Assembly: GCF_900100175.1 (NCBI RefSeq)
Contig: NZ_FNEM01000024.1
Coordinates: 1 to 47,113, forward strand
From: Ferrimonas sediminum
Lineage (GTDB): Bacteria; Pseudomonadota; Gammaproteobacteria; Enterobacterales; Shewanellaceae
Direction of reading: 5' to 3'
DNA: 47,113 bases
The translations under genes and the position numbers were made by a program. The notes under the pieces were generated by a model. It did no database searches. It saw only the letters and a list, made by a program, of their open reading frames with translations, and was not told where the DNA came from. Shown piece after piece: positions 8,172 to 17,129 of this stretch (position 1 is the first letter of the stretch; the number at the start of each line of letters is the position of its first letter).

Positions 8172-8468
8172 ATGGCAGTCATCGTAAAATACGTGGTTGA
8201 GCGGGATGGAGAAGAGAAAATGACCTTTGCCAGCAAAGCTGAGGCAGATGCTTATGACAAAATGTTGGACATTGCCGATGAGCTGGAAGGGCTGCTTCAG
8301 GCCAGTGGGCTGATAGAGGACGACGGTGTCAGCGAAGGCCTGGCTCTGTACCTGGCGGAACAGAAAGAGGCGGTGATGCAGGCGTTGAAGGGCAAGAAAA
8401 AAGCCCCGGCAGAGGCCAAGGCTCCCGCCAAGAAGGCGACCAAGGCGCCGGCCGAAAAAGCCGCCTGA
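8172..8468 (+). CDS. yebG: SOS-inducible protein YebG
   Basis: A 98-residue protein. The first 65 residues closely follow E. coli YebG: MAVxVKYVVxRxGEEKMxFxSKxEADAYDKMLDxAD, then LYLAEQKEAVMQ. The last 30 residues are a Lys/Ala/Pro-rich basic tail (KKKAPAEAKAPAKKATKAPA) of the kind that binds nucleic acid or is disordered. YebG is a small SOS-regulon protein of unclear biochemical role. The LexA box 45 bp upstream supports SOS control here too. It is transcribed alone, divergent from phoP, and ends at a hairpin. Confidence 0.93.
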   Translation: MAVIVKYVVERDGEEKMTFASKAEADAYDKMLDIADELEGLLQASGLIEDDGVSEGLALYLAEQKEAVMQALKGKKKAPAEAKAPAKKATKAPAEKAA

Positions 8469-8479
8469 TACCCGGGCAT

Positions 8480-8507
8480 AAAAAAACCGGCTCAATCGAG
8501 CCGGCTT
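8480..8507 (+). terminator. Terminator after yebG
   Basis: CCGGCTC (8487-8493), loop AATC, GAGCCGG (8498-8504), preceded by a run of A residues and followed by CTT. The hairpin is clear but the T tract is short on the plus strand. On the minus strand it would be followed by seven T, so it may act in both directions. Confidence 0.65.
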
Positions 8508-8627
8508 GCAAGAATAGATTGCAGGAAAATAATGATGATTACCGGGTTAGCACTGTCTGTGCGGTAACCCAGTGTCGCCATTTTACCATGGGCGTCGATG
8601 AGGCCCTGCTACCTCATAGGGGATAAA

Positions 8628-8957
8628 TTAGCCCTGAAAGCGCCGTTTCATGGCGCCGGCCGCCCAGGCTATCAGCAGATTACACAGCATGACACAGCCC
8701 AGGATGATCGCCATCCGGATCCAGGGTTGATCAAAGGACAGCCGTACGTTGATCAGCCGGTAGGCGGTTGGCAGCCATACCAGCAGGGTGCCCGCAACCA
8801 GCCCCAGTTGCAGCAGGGTCACGGTGATGGCGCGCTTACTGAACAGCAGCAGTGGCGCGGCGGTGATCAGCACCGCGGCGATGGCATTGCCATAGCGAAG
8901 AAAGTGGGCGCCCATGACGAGGTAGGCCAGGGCTAGCAGAGTGATTCTCCACCACAT
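8628..8957 (-). CDS. Small inner-membrane protein, unrecognised
   Basis: A 109-residue, strongly hydrophobic protein starting at ATG 8957 behind AAGGAG. Hydrophobic segments at about 5-22, 25-42, 45-62 and 80-100 suggest four membrane helices, with a basic end (GAMKRRFQG). I do not recognise the family. It stands alone between the yebG terminator and tamB; a role in the envelope is only a guess from its position. Confidence 0.65.
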   Translation of the reverse strand: MWWRITLLALAYLVMGAHFLRYGNAIAAVLITAAPLLLFSKRAITVTLLQLGLVAGTLLVWLPTAYRLINVRLSFDQPWIRMAIILGCVMLCNLLIAWAAGAMKRRFQG

Positions 8958-9249
8958 AGAGTCTCCTTAATATCCCCCGAAAGCCGTCGTTCTGAGGCTG
9001 GCTTGGGCATGGGTCATTGATGGCCAGTATTGTCTTACGTTTCTGGCCTTCATTTCTGCGAGCGGTGTCATACTCCGCTGTTAGTTTCCTACCACTTTGG
9101 AGATAATCTCATTGTCTTCAATTGTTTGCGTTTCAGTATCGGCGGTTTTTGTGATCACGCATCCCGGCCTGGGCTGAAAGATCAGCTGTGACAGCCAGGC
9201 CGCCAGCGGAATGGCAGCAGGGTTCCATAACCATTGATTAATGGTTCGG

Positions 9250-12200
9250 TTATTCAATGTCGAAACTGTAATAGATATCGAGAGAGTCTTTTAATGTGTT
9301 ATTGATTCCCTCAATCCACAACCGATTTTGCAGATAGTAGCGAATGGTGACTTCGGTAATGGGCTCAAAGATATTGACCCCATACTTTAGGAATATCTTT
9401 TCACCTATGTAGCCGCTGATTGCCACCTGGGCTTCGTCGCCGTCGCCTTCGGTGCCGACATTGACGTTGGAGAATCCCAACTCTTCGCCGATGCTGGTCA
9501 GCATGCCGCCGGTCTGGGCCAGCCCCAGATTCACCGCCGCCGAGGCCCACAGGGCGTTGCCGCCATCGGTGCTGCTCAGGCCCCGCCCCTGGGTGATGTA
9601 GGACAGGATCTCCTGCTGCTCCATGGTTGGATTGGAGAACAGGGTCATCTGTGGGGCATTGACGGCACCGCCGAGGCGAATGCCAGCCACCACGTTTTCC
9701 GATTTGATCTCTCGGACGGCTTCCACATCCAGCGTCGGCAGGGTTGGAGGGCCGTTAAAAATGACCTTGCCGCGTCGAATGGTCAGCCGTTGGCCAAAGG
9801 CGCTAAAGCGGCCATCTTGCAGATTGATGTCGCCAAAGAGTTGCGGAGTCTGGCTGGCTTTCTGGCGCAGGGTGAGTTGCCCCCCGAGCCTGCCGTTGAC
9901 GCCCATGCCGGAGACGGTCACTTCATCGCCGATGTTCAGTTGCAGATCCATGGCAAACGGCGCCGGTGGCTCCGATTCGGCGTCGGCGCGCTGATCCACG
10001 AACTCCACATCCTCGGAGACCGCCACACCGCCTTCCGGCAGCTGTGCCAGGGTCAGGCTCGCCTTGGGAATGTCGATGCGACCGGTGACGGACGTTGCCT
10101 GCTGGGTCTTGGTCAGGCGCAGGGAGGGGGAGGCCTCGGCGATCAACAGTGGCGGCTTGAGCACGTCCAGCCGGTCACCGTCGAGATTGATGTCCAGTTC
10201 CAGTTGTTCCCTGGACCAGTCCAGCCAGCCCTGGGCCTGTGCCGGACCATCGCCGACATAGAGCTCGCTGCTGAGGTTGGCTCGCTGGCCGTCCAGCGTC
10301 AGGGTGACGTCGATGTCGTGCAGTTCGGTGGGGTTAACGGCACTGGTTAGCAGCCCTTGCTCCAGCTGGATCCGGCCGTTAAGCAGAGGCGTATCGAGAT
10401 CCCCCTCCAGGCCGACATCGGCGCTGAGAATGCCGTGCAGTTCCGCCACTTTGGGCAGCGCCTTGGCCAGAGGGGTCAGGTCAAAATTGTTCAGTCGGGC
10501 AAAGCCACGCATCGGGTAGGGGGCCTCCGGATCCAGGGTGATGTCGGAGCGGATCAATGGCCGGTCGCTATCCAAAGCCAGCTTCAGGTTCAGTCCCTGT
10601 TGAGACAGGCTGCCATCCAGGTTCAGCCGTTGCCAGGGCAGATGAACCGGTGCGCGGCGACTGTCACTCTGGACCACCATCTCGCCCTTATCGCTGCGCA
10701 GGTAGGCGCTGACTTGTGGCAGTTGTCCCGGCAGCCAGGTGGTGTGGATGTCGGCATCAATGTCGGCATTGAGCGTCATCTCATCCGGCAGCAGCGGTGC
10801 AATGGCGGTGGGCAGTGTGGCCTTGAGGGTCAGCTCGGCGGCGCCACTGGTGCCTACGTTGGCGGGGATCGGCAGACACAGGCTGGCGGCCGGACCTTGC
10901 CAGCAGTGTTCGCTGACCACAAAGGCCTGGCTGGCGAATGAGAAGGTCAGCGGCGCCGACTGCTGTTGTTGCCATGGGCCGACAGGGGTGGTCAGACGGG
11001 CGTCGCTCAGGGTGCCCTGCCACCAGGTAAAGTCCGGATCCAGGGTGCCGGACAGGGCCAGCGAGCCGCCCCAGGGAGTAACGCTGTCGCCGTCGATGTC
11101 GGCGCTCAGGCTCTGCCGGGTCTTATCTCCTTCGGAGTGGGCGGTCAGGGCGCTGAACCCGTACTGGGCCAGGGTCAGTTCAGCGGCGTTCAGTTGCAGC
11201 TCGTACTGATGGTTTCGCAGCGGGTAGTAGTCGCCGCCGAGTTCGGCATTGCCCAGCTGATACTGCTCATAGGCCAGGTCGGTGGCTTGCAGCTGCAGCT
11301 GCACGTGCGGGTCGGCGTGATCGCCCCGCACCTGAATCTGCGCCATAGCGCTGCCCTGAGCCTGCGGCAGCCAGCGGGAGGCGTCGGCCAGGGTCAACTG
11401 ACCATTAAGGTTCCATTGCTGTTCGCTGTTGCTGTTGAGGGTCAGTTCGGTGTCATTGAGGGTCAGGTTAAGGTCATTGGCATTGACCCGCCACAGGTTA
11501 TCCAGGCTGGCATCACCGCGTACCGTCAGCGGTTGCTGCTGGTAGGAGCCGCTGAGATCGGCGTTGGCAACGGCCACTTTCCAATCTTGACCCTGCCAGT
11601 GGCCCTCGGTGGCAAGGTGACCATTGATGATCAGAGGCACCTGGGGCAGCAGTTGCATCAGATCCAGCTGCTGGCTGCTCAGTTGCGCCTGCCAGCTTAG
11701 CCTATCCTGATAGCCGAGGGTGCCGCTGGCGCTGGCATTGCCATGTTCGCTGGTGAGCGCGGCCTGCTCCAGGGTGAGAGTGCCGGGTTGGTGTTCAAGC
11801 TCGGTAGTAAACCGGAACTCGGGGTAACTCAGTGCCTGTCCATGCCCGTCGGCGCTGAGCCGTTGTTGTTGCAGGCTGCCCCGGCTGGAGAGGGTCAGCT
11901 GATTTAACTGGTATTGGGGAGCCGGACCAAAGGGCCAGCTGAGCCGCTCGGCACTGAGTTCAACCTGGTAGTCCAGCTGTGGCGATTTCAGCATCAGAGA
12001 GCCGCTGAGCTGCCCCTGTTGCTGGCCATCTAACGTTGCGCCGAGAGTCAACTCGCCCAGGCTGCCGCTGACCTTGGCGTCCAGCTTCTGGCCATCAAGC
12101 CCCGGAGTCCAGGGCAGCTGCCTCAGGGTGCCACTGGCCTCGACGTCGATGGGCCAGTGGCCGACAAAATCCAGGCTGCCTTTGAGTTCAATGTCGGCCC

Positions 12201-13044
12201 AGTTATGTTGTCCGCTGAGTTGATGAACCTGCAGCAGGGTGCCAGCCCATTGGGCATTGAACTCCACCGTCTCAATCCGGTGCTCCATATCGGCCACGGT
12301 TACCAGAGCCCGGCTCAGGTTGACCGAGTGGGCGGTAATGGGAAACGGCAGGCTGACTCTGGGCAGGTGGGCCATGGCCCAGTGCTCTTCTGACCGAGCG
12401 TCTTCCGGCATTGGCGCCTCGGCTGCTGCCTTTTCCCCGATAGCGTCACTGCCCGCGGTGGGGGTTTCGCCGGCGTCGTTTGCGCTGGGGATATAGACCG
12501 CGATCTGGGTGGCGTTGAGGCGGTTCACCCGCAGCACTTCCGGAGTGAAACGTGCTGAACCCGACAGCTGGCCGACGGCAAAGTGCATGTCGTCTACCCG
12601 GACCCGGACCCGGTTCAGCTCGATGAGCTGGGCAACAATGGTAAAGGGCAGAGAGAACCCCGACTCGGTAGTGTCTGGGGTTGGCTCTTCGGTGGACTCT
12701 TCGCCGCCGCCGAGGGCATCGATGTCGATGTCGACCTGAACCCCGTTGGCGTTGAGGCGGTCGCTGCACAGGGTGCGGTTAAACAGACAGCGGGGGCGCC
12801 AGTCCAGTGACAGGCTGTCCACCTGCACCGACAGGCCGTCAATGGCGTCGAAACGCACGTCGCTGAGGTGCAGGTTGCGGTTTATCCGGCCATTGATGCG
12901 ACCGATGGACAGCCCGGGCACCAGAGTGTCGGCGATCGCTGCCACCAGTTGCGCCCCTGGTATGGTGCCGATCAGCAGCGCCACCAGAATTAGCACAATA
13001 ATGGGGGTGGCCAGCAGGCCGCTGAGCAGTCGGCGCCAGTTCAT
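9250..13044 (-). CDS. tamB: Translocation and assembly module protein TamB
   Basis: A 1264-residue protein anchored by an N-terminal helix (about 7-28), followed by a long repetitive beta-rich periplasmic region that in TamB/AsmA-like proteins forms a hydrophobic groove, and a C-terminal DUF490/TamB domain (about 930-1264) with the conserved LFSNPTMEQQEILSYITQG and YYLQNRLWIEGI segments. It works with TamA in outer-membrane biogenesis; recent work on the family supports phospholipid transport between membranes. Its ATG overlaps the tamA stop by four bases (ATGA), so translation is coupled. Length and ending match the family. Several shorter frames in both directions inside it are shadows. Confidence 0.95.
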   Translation of the reverse strand: MNWRRLLSGLLATPIIVLILVALLIGTIPGAQLVAAIADTLVPGLSIGRINGRINRNLHLSDVRFDAIDGLSVQVDSLSLDWRPRCLFNRTLCSDRLNANGVQVDIDIDALGGGEESTEEPTPDTTESGFSLPFTIVAQLIELNRVRVRVDDMHFAVGQLSGSARFTPEVLRVNRLNATQIAVYIPSANDAGETPTAGSDAIGEKAAAEAPMPEDARSEEHWAMAHLPRVSLPFPITAHSVNLSRALVTVADMEHRIETVEFNAQWAGTLLQVHQLSGQHNWADIELKGSLDFVGHWPIDVEASGTLRQLPWTPGLDGQKLDAKVSGSLGELTLGATLDGQQQGQLSGSLMLKSPQLDYQVELSAERLSWPFGPAPQYQLNQLTLSSRGSLQQQRLSADGHGQALSYPEFRFTTELEHQPGTLTLEQAALTSEHGNASASGTLGYQDRLSWQAQLSSQQLDLMQLLPQVPLIINGHLATEGHWQGQDWKVAVANADLSGSYQQQPLTVRGDASLDNLWRVNANDLNLTLNDTELTLNSNSEQQWNLNGQLTLADASRWLPQAQGSAMAQIQVRGDHADPHVQLQLQATDLAYEQYQLGNAELGGDYYPLRNHQYELQLNAAELTLAQYGFSALTAHSEGDKTRQSLSADIDGDSVTPWGGSLALSGTLDPDFTWWQGTLSDARLTTPVGPWQQQQSAPLTFSFASQAFVVSEHCWQGPAASLCLPIPANVGTSGAAELTLKATLPTAIAPLLPDEMTLNADIDADIHTTWLPGQLPQVSAYLRSDKGEMVVQSDSRRAPVHLPWQRLNLDGSLSQQGLNLKLALDSDRPLIRSDITLDPEAPYPMRGFARLNNFDLTPLAKALPKVAELHGILSADVGLEGDLDTPLLNGRIQLEQGLLTSAVNPTELHDIDVTLTLDGQRANLSSELYVGDGPAQAQGWLDWSREQLELDINLDGDRLDVLKPPLLIAEASPSLRLTKTQQATSVTGRIDIPKASLTLAQLPEGGVAVSEDVEFVDQRADAESEPPAPFAMDLQLNIGDEVTVSGMGVNGRLGGQLTLRQKASQTPQLFGDINLQDGRFSAFGQRLTIRRGKVIFNGPPTLPTLDVEAVREIKSENVVAGIRLGGAVNAPQMTLFSNPTMEQQEILSYITQGRGLSSTDGGNALWASAAVNLGLAQTGGMLTSIGEELGFSNVNVGTEGDGDEAQVAISGYIGEKIFLKYGVNIFEPITEVTIRYYLQNRLWIEGINNTLKDSLDIYYSFDIE

Positions 13045-15026
13045 AAGTCGGCTCCAATGGTCAGGTGCAGCCGAAATGGCGGCTTGTCTTCACTGATGCC
13101 GTAGCCAAAGTCCGCCTTGATGGGGCCGACCGGAGAGATCCAGTGCAGGCCGACGCCGACGGAATACACCGCCTCAAAATCGTTGGTGTTGAATGCGTTA
13201 CCGCCGTCGACAAAGGTGGCAAGGCGCCAGCTGTCGTTGACGTAGTACTGATACTCCAGGCTTCCCACCAGCAGGTAGCGGCCGCCCACCACCACTTGTT
13301 GTGGTGTGCCGTTGGCGTCAATGATGGTTTTGGTCGGCCCCTGGGATTGGTAGGAGAAGCCACGAATGCTGGTGTCGCCACCGGCGAAAAATCGCATCGA
13401 CGGGGGGACCAGCTCAAGATCATCGTTGTCCACCTTGGTCAGGCCGCCATCAAAGCGCAGCACAAACCGGTGCTGTTCCCAGGGGGAGTCCACCCATTTG
13501 AATTGCCCTTTAACCTGGGTCAGTTGTACGTCTGATCCCAGGCTGGTATTGGCGTGTTCCACGGTGTAGATCTGACGGAAACCCCGGCGCGGGTCCAGCG
13601 GGCTGCCCCAACGCTTGGTTTTGGACCAGCTTATTCCGGGCAGCAGCAGTTCGGACTCCAGGTTGTCTCCGTCAAACTCCCACTGTTCCTGCAGCCCCCG
13701 GAGGTAGTAATTACGCAGCCAGCCATCATCCATTCGGGTTTGACGAGCGACTCTCATCCCATACTGGTCACTCTCCAGGTTGCCGAATCGGTCTCTCTCG
13801 ATTAAGGCGCTAACGATCAACTGATCGTCCATGGGGTGGCCCAGTGGAATGCGGTAGTTGAAGTTCATTTGCGGGTTTTTCGACAGCTCGACGGACAACT
13901 CCTGACTGTGTCCGGCCCGGTTGATCTTGGGGGTGCGCCAGGTGGTGGTGGCCCGAGGCCCGGTGTCGGTGGTGTAACCGACACCCAGATCCACGGTGTG
14001 GCGGGATGCCGGGGTCAGTTGGATGTCCACCGGCACTCGATAATCCTGCGATTGGTCCGTTTGTGGCAGAACTCGAACATCTCGAAAGTAGCCGGCGGAC
14101 AGCAGGTTACTATTAAGGCGGGCAATGGCGGCACTGGAATAGGGGTCGCCGGCTTCAAACGGCACCATGGCGTCGAGCAATTGCGGTTCCAGATCAAACT
14201 CTGAAAAACTGACCTCGCCCAGTTGGTAGCGGGTGCCGCTGTCGTACACCAGCAGCAGGTCGGCCAGGTTGGTGTCCCGATCCACTTCCAGTTTGGCCAC
14301 GGCAAACTTGGCGTCAAAGTAGCCTCGAATTAACCCTTCAGACAGCAGGCTGTTTTTTAGTGATTGGTAGCGACCATGGTGCAGAACCTGACCCGGTTTA
14401 ACGGTGGCGTTGTTGACCAGTTGATTCATTATCGGGTCGCCGCTGGCATCCCCTTCCAGCCAGATCATCACGTGGCGGTAGGTGACCGGTTCTCCTGCCT
14501 TTACCGCAATGCGAATGGGCCAGAGGTCGTCGCGGCGATCGACATCGATCTCGATGCCACTGTTGTAGTAACCCAGGGCCGATAACGCCTCTTCGACCCG
14601 CTCCTGAAGGGTAAAGGTGAATGCGTTGCGTTCTGCCCGGGTGGTGGGCAAGGGCGACAGATAGAGTTCGATGTTTTTGTGCAGTGCGCCATGGACGCCG
14701 CTGATGGCCAGGCTGACGTTGGGGCCTTGTTGCTGCTCCCGCTCCTTGAGTAATCGAAATTTGCGTTTGCGCTTGCCAAGTTCGGCGTCCTGGTCGCTGA
14801 CGGGCTTCACCTCAGCCTCACTCGTCGGATCCGGGTTCTCTGACCCGGGGGACGGTGTGTCCGCCGCTTCTGTTTTTGCGGGTGCGTTAAGCGGATCTTT
14901 TGGGGCTGCTTCTTTCTCAGTGGCAGGCTCGGCGTCTGAGCCCCACCACAGAGACGCCAGCACCCCGGTGTCGGCTTCGGGAGCCAGGCTCAAGGCGACG
15001 GACAACAGCAAGGGCGACAGGATCAC
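13041..15026 (-). CDS. tamA: Outer-membrane assembly protein TamA (Omp85 family)
   Basis: A 661-residue Omp85 protein starting at GTG 15026 behind AAGGTG. The N-terminal signal sequence is followed by an unusual acidic, Ala/Pro/Glu-rich linker (about 30-82) and a basic patch GKRKRKFR at 84-91. Three POTRA domains follow (about 103-360), then a 16-strand barrel with GGDTSIRGFSYQSQG (the RGF motif of the Omp85 lid loop) and a C-terminal GIGLHW...GADL region. TamA usually lacks such a long leader before POTRA1, so the linker is lineage-specific or a disordered spacer. It forms an operon with tamB through an ATGA overlap. Confidence 0.93.
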   Translation of the reverse strand: MILSPLLLSVALSLAPEADTGVLASLWWGSDAEPATEKEAAPKDPLNAPAKTEAADTPSPGSENPDPTSEAEVKPVSDQDAELGKRKRKFRLLKEREQQQGPNVSLAISGVHGALHKNIELYLSPLPTTRAERNAFTFTLQERVEEALSALGYYNSGIEIDVDRRDDLWPIRIAVKAGEPVTYRHVMIWLEGDASGDPIMNQLVNNATVKPGQVLHHGRYQSLKNSLLSEGLIRGYFDAKFAVAKLEVDRDTNLADLLLVYDSGTRYQLGEVSFSEFDLEPQLLDAMVPFEAGDPYSSAAIARLNSNLLSAGYFRDVRVLPQTDQSQDYRVPVDIQLTPASRHTVDLGVGYTTDTGPRATTTWRTPKINRAGHSQELSVELSKNPQMNFNYRIPLGHPMDDQLIVSALIERDRFGNLESDQYGMRVARQTRMDDGWLRNYYLRGLQEQWEFDGDNLESELLLPGISWSKTKRWGSPLDPRRGFRQIYTVEHANTSLGSDVQLTQVKGQFKWVDSPWEQHRFVLRFDGGLTKVDNDDLELVPPSMRFFAGGDTSIRGFSYQSQGPTKTIIDANGTPQQVVVGGRYLLVGSLEYQYYVNDSWRLATFVDGGNAFNTNDFEAVYSVGVGLHWISPVGPIKADFGYGISEDKPPFRLHLTIGADL

Positions 15027-15359
15027 TCGTGCACCTTATGGGCTGAAAGTTGGACGCATGGTATGGGGCGACAAGTCATGATTGGTGCGGATCAGCCGAT
15101 TCTACGGAATACATAAAAGATAGCGTTTGCGGCTCACTAATGGCGAAAAATCAGAAAATTAACTCACGCCAGGCCGTTTGTAGCCATGATACCTGTATTG
15201 GGCCGATGGACGCCAGTGGCAAACGTCGGCGATGGTTGCGATGGTCGCGGGTTGCGGTTAGGGCGATGGCTAACCTGGTCGCTTGCGTTTGTGTCGGTCG
15301 CGGGTGCATCGACATGCTATGGTAGTTTTTTTACCGCACTAACCGGGATTGAGTAAAGG
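15027..15359. other. Divergent intergenic region tamA / isoaspartyl peptidase
   Basis: A 333-bp region holding the promoters of the divergent tamAB operon and the isoaspartyl peptidase gene. An open frame at 15050-15325 lacks a ribosome site and protein character. A TAAAGG site lies directly before the ATG at 15360. I see no RNA gene or strong hairpin. Confidence 0.5.
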
Positions 15360-16379
15360 ATGAAAACAGCAACCAAGATCATGACACTGATGGCCGCAGT
15401 GAGCTGGGGCGCGATGGCCACACAGCCGGTTGCCATCGCCATCCATGGCGGGGCGGGCACCATCAATCCGGACAAGATGCCGGCCGAGACCGAGCGCCAG
15501 GTGCGGAAAAAGCTGGCTGAGGCGGTGTTGGCAGGCCATAGCCTGCTCCAGCAGGGCGGCAGCAGCCTGGATGCGGTGCAGCGTGCGGTGCAGATTCTCG
15601 AGGCCAGCCCTCTGTTTAACGCCGGGGTGGGCGCGGTGTATACCTATGAGGGGGCACACGAGCTGGACGCCTCCATTATGGACGGTCGTACCCTGGAGGC
15701 GGGCGCCGTAGCCGGGGTGCGTCAAGTAAAGAGCCCCATCGAGCTGGCCCGTCGGGTGATGACCGACTCGCCTCACGTCATGCTGTCCGGAGCCGGTGCG
15801 GTGGAGTTTGCCCTTGACCAGGGGCTGGAGTTGGTGCCCAACCACTATTTTGACACCCAGGGGCGCTATCAGGGCCTGCTGCGGGCCAAAGAGAAGATCA
15901 TGGACAATCAGCGCCATACCAAAGACTACAAAGCCGCCGTGGATCGGCTGGATAACGGCTATAAGTACGGCACCGTCGGTGCGGTGGCACTGGATCAGCA
16001 GGGCAACCTGGCGGCGGCCACGTCCACCGGCGGCATGACCGCCAAGCGCTGGGGGCGCATCGGCGACTCGCCGGTGATAGGTGCCGGTACCTATGCCGAT
16101 AACCGCAGTTGTGCGGTGTCGGCCACCGGCCATGGTGAGTATTTTATCCGCTACAACGTCGCGGCCGACATCTGTGCCCGGGTTAAGTATCAGGGTGTGA
16201 GCATCGAAACGGCCTCGCGGACGGTGATTGACGACGTGTTGTTGCCGGCGGGTGGCACCGGCGGCGTGATCGTGGTGGACGCCAAGGGCAATATTGCCAT
16301 GCCCTACAACACTGGCGGCATGTACCGTGCCAGCATCGGCGCCGACGGCCAGGTGTCGGTGAAGATCTGGGATAAGTAG
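15360..16379 (+). CDS. Exported isoaspartyl peptidase / L-asparaginase (Ntn hydrolase)
   Basis: A 339-residue member of the plant-type asparaginase family. An N-terminal signal peptide (about 1-20, ending in GAMA) points to the periplasm, whereas E. coli IaaA is cytoplasmic. The motif IHGGAGTI lies at 28-35, and the autoprocessing site is G204-T205 in KYGTVGAVALD; T205 becomes the N-terminal nucleophile of the beta subunit. TSTGGMTAKRWGRIGDSP and SATGHGEYFIR are substrate-site segments. It should cleave isoaspartyl dipeptides and possibly asparagine. Followed by a terminator-like hairpin, so probably monocistronic. Confidence 0.92.
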   Translation: MKTATKIMTLMAAVSWGAMATQPVAIAIHGGAGTINPDKMPAETERQVRKKLAEAVLAGHSLLQQGGSSLDAVQRAVQILEASPLFNAGVGAVYTYEGAHELDASIMDGRTLEAGAVAGVRQVKSPIELARRVMTDSPHVMLSGAGAVEFALDQGLELVPNHYFDTQGRYQGLLRAKEKIMDNQRHTKDYKAAVDRLDNGYKYGTVGAVALDQQGNLAAATSTGGMTAKRWGRIGDSPVIGAGTYADNRSCAVSATGHGEYFIRYNVAADICARVKYQGVSIETASRTVIDDVLLPAGGTGGVIVVDAKGNIAMPYNTGGMYRASIGADGQVSVKIWDK

Positions 16380-16382
16380 CCA

Positions 16383-16418
16383 GGCTTTCGGTCGAGCGGC
16401 GAACCGTCAGCCTTTTTT
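16383..16418 (+). terminator. Terminator after the isoaspartyl peptidase gene
   Basis: GGCT at 16383-16386 pairs with AGCC at 16409-16412, with an inner CGGT/ACCG helix and a small internal loop, followed by six T residues (16413-16418). Confidence 0.65.
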
Positions 16419-16537
16419 ATTATGAATGCGCGGCTTAACCGAAAAATCTGGTTGTCGGAATCTTGTCATTCAGACGGCAGATTGAGGTTTGAGGCACTAT
16501 GGTTAAAGGGAGTATGCACTGAGTTAAAGGGGAAACG

Positions 16538-16954
16538 ATGGAATCGGTCAAAGTAAAAGATTACATGGAACGGCATCCGGTATGGCTCACACCACAGATG
16601 TCACTATCGGTGGCGGTAGACACCCTGCTTGAAGCGCACCAGCCGGGCGCTCCGGTGGTGGATGATAATCAGCAACTGGTGGGGTTTGTGTCTGAACAGG
16701 ACTGTCTGTCGGTACTGCTGAAGAGCAGCTATCACTGCGACATTACCGCCACGGTTGCCGATTGCATGCGCAGCGACGTGCTGTCGGTGAGCCCGGAAGA
16801 TTCGGTGCTGGAACTGGCGGAAACCATGTTGGGGCAAAAGCCGAAAATCTATCCCGTCGTCGATGAGGGCCAGGTAGTCGGCATTATCGACCGCTCCAGG
16901 GTGTTGACGGCCATCAGTGGCCACCTGAAGTCCTGCTTCAGGAACGCGGTGTAA
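16538..16954 (+). CDS. Stand-alone CBS-pair protein
   Basis: A 138-residue cytoplasmic protein made of two CBS domains (about 5-60 and 70-130): VKDYMERHPVWLTPQMSLSVAVDTLL, LVGFVSEQDCLSVLL, VADCMRSDVLSVSPEDSV and VVGIIDRSRVLTAISG. CBS pairs bind adenine nucleotides and act as energy or ligand sensors for a partner; no partner domain is present. The RBS AAAGGGGA fits the ATG. The last segment resembles the end of the CBS pair fused to the channel at 32261 (VVGVIDRRKVLAALAG), so the two may be distant relatives. The gene stands alone between two exported hydrolases. Confidence 0.9.
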   Translation: MESVKVKDYMERHPVWLTPQMSLSVAVDTLLEAHQPGAPVVDDNQQLVGFVSEQDCLSVLLKSSYHCDITATVADCMRSDVLSVSPEDSVLELAETMLGQKPKIYPVVDEGQVVGIIDRSRVLTAISGHLKSCFRNAV

Positions 16955-16960
16955 TTTAGG

Positions 16961-16997
16961 GCGCCGGTCGGCGTGGTGGCCGGCGCATCATTTTCGT
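16961..16997 (+). terminator. Likely terminator after the CBS gene
   Basis: GCGCCGG (16961-16967) and CCGGCGC (16980-16986) form a 7-bp GC stem just past the stop, followed by ATCATTTTCGTT, a weak T-rich tail. Confidence 0.5.
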
Positions 16998-17129
16998 TGC
17001 TTTCACCATTGAGTGCGTAACGCCTTGTAACAGTTCTGCCTGCTGACTGTTGATCCCGCCGATGTATTCTCACCCGACCGCAGTGTTAGCCTGTGTGCTC
17101 CAAGGATCCGCTTGAGGAGCAAAAGGACA

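Noticed and set aside
15050-15325. 91-codon frame in the tamA / isoaspartyl peptidase gap
   Set aside because: Overlaps the expected promoters, lacks a ribosome site and has no recognisable character.
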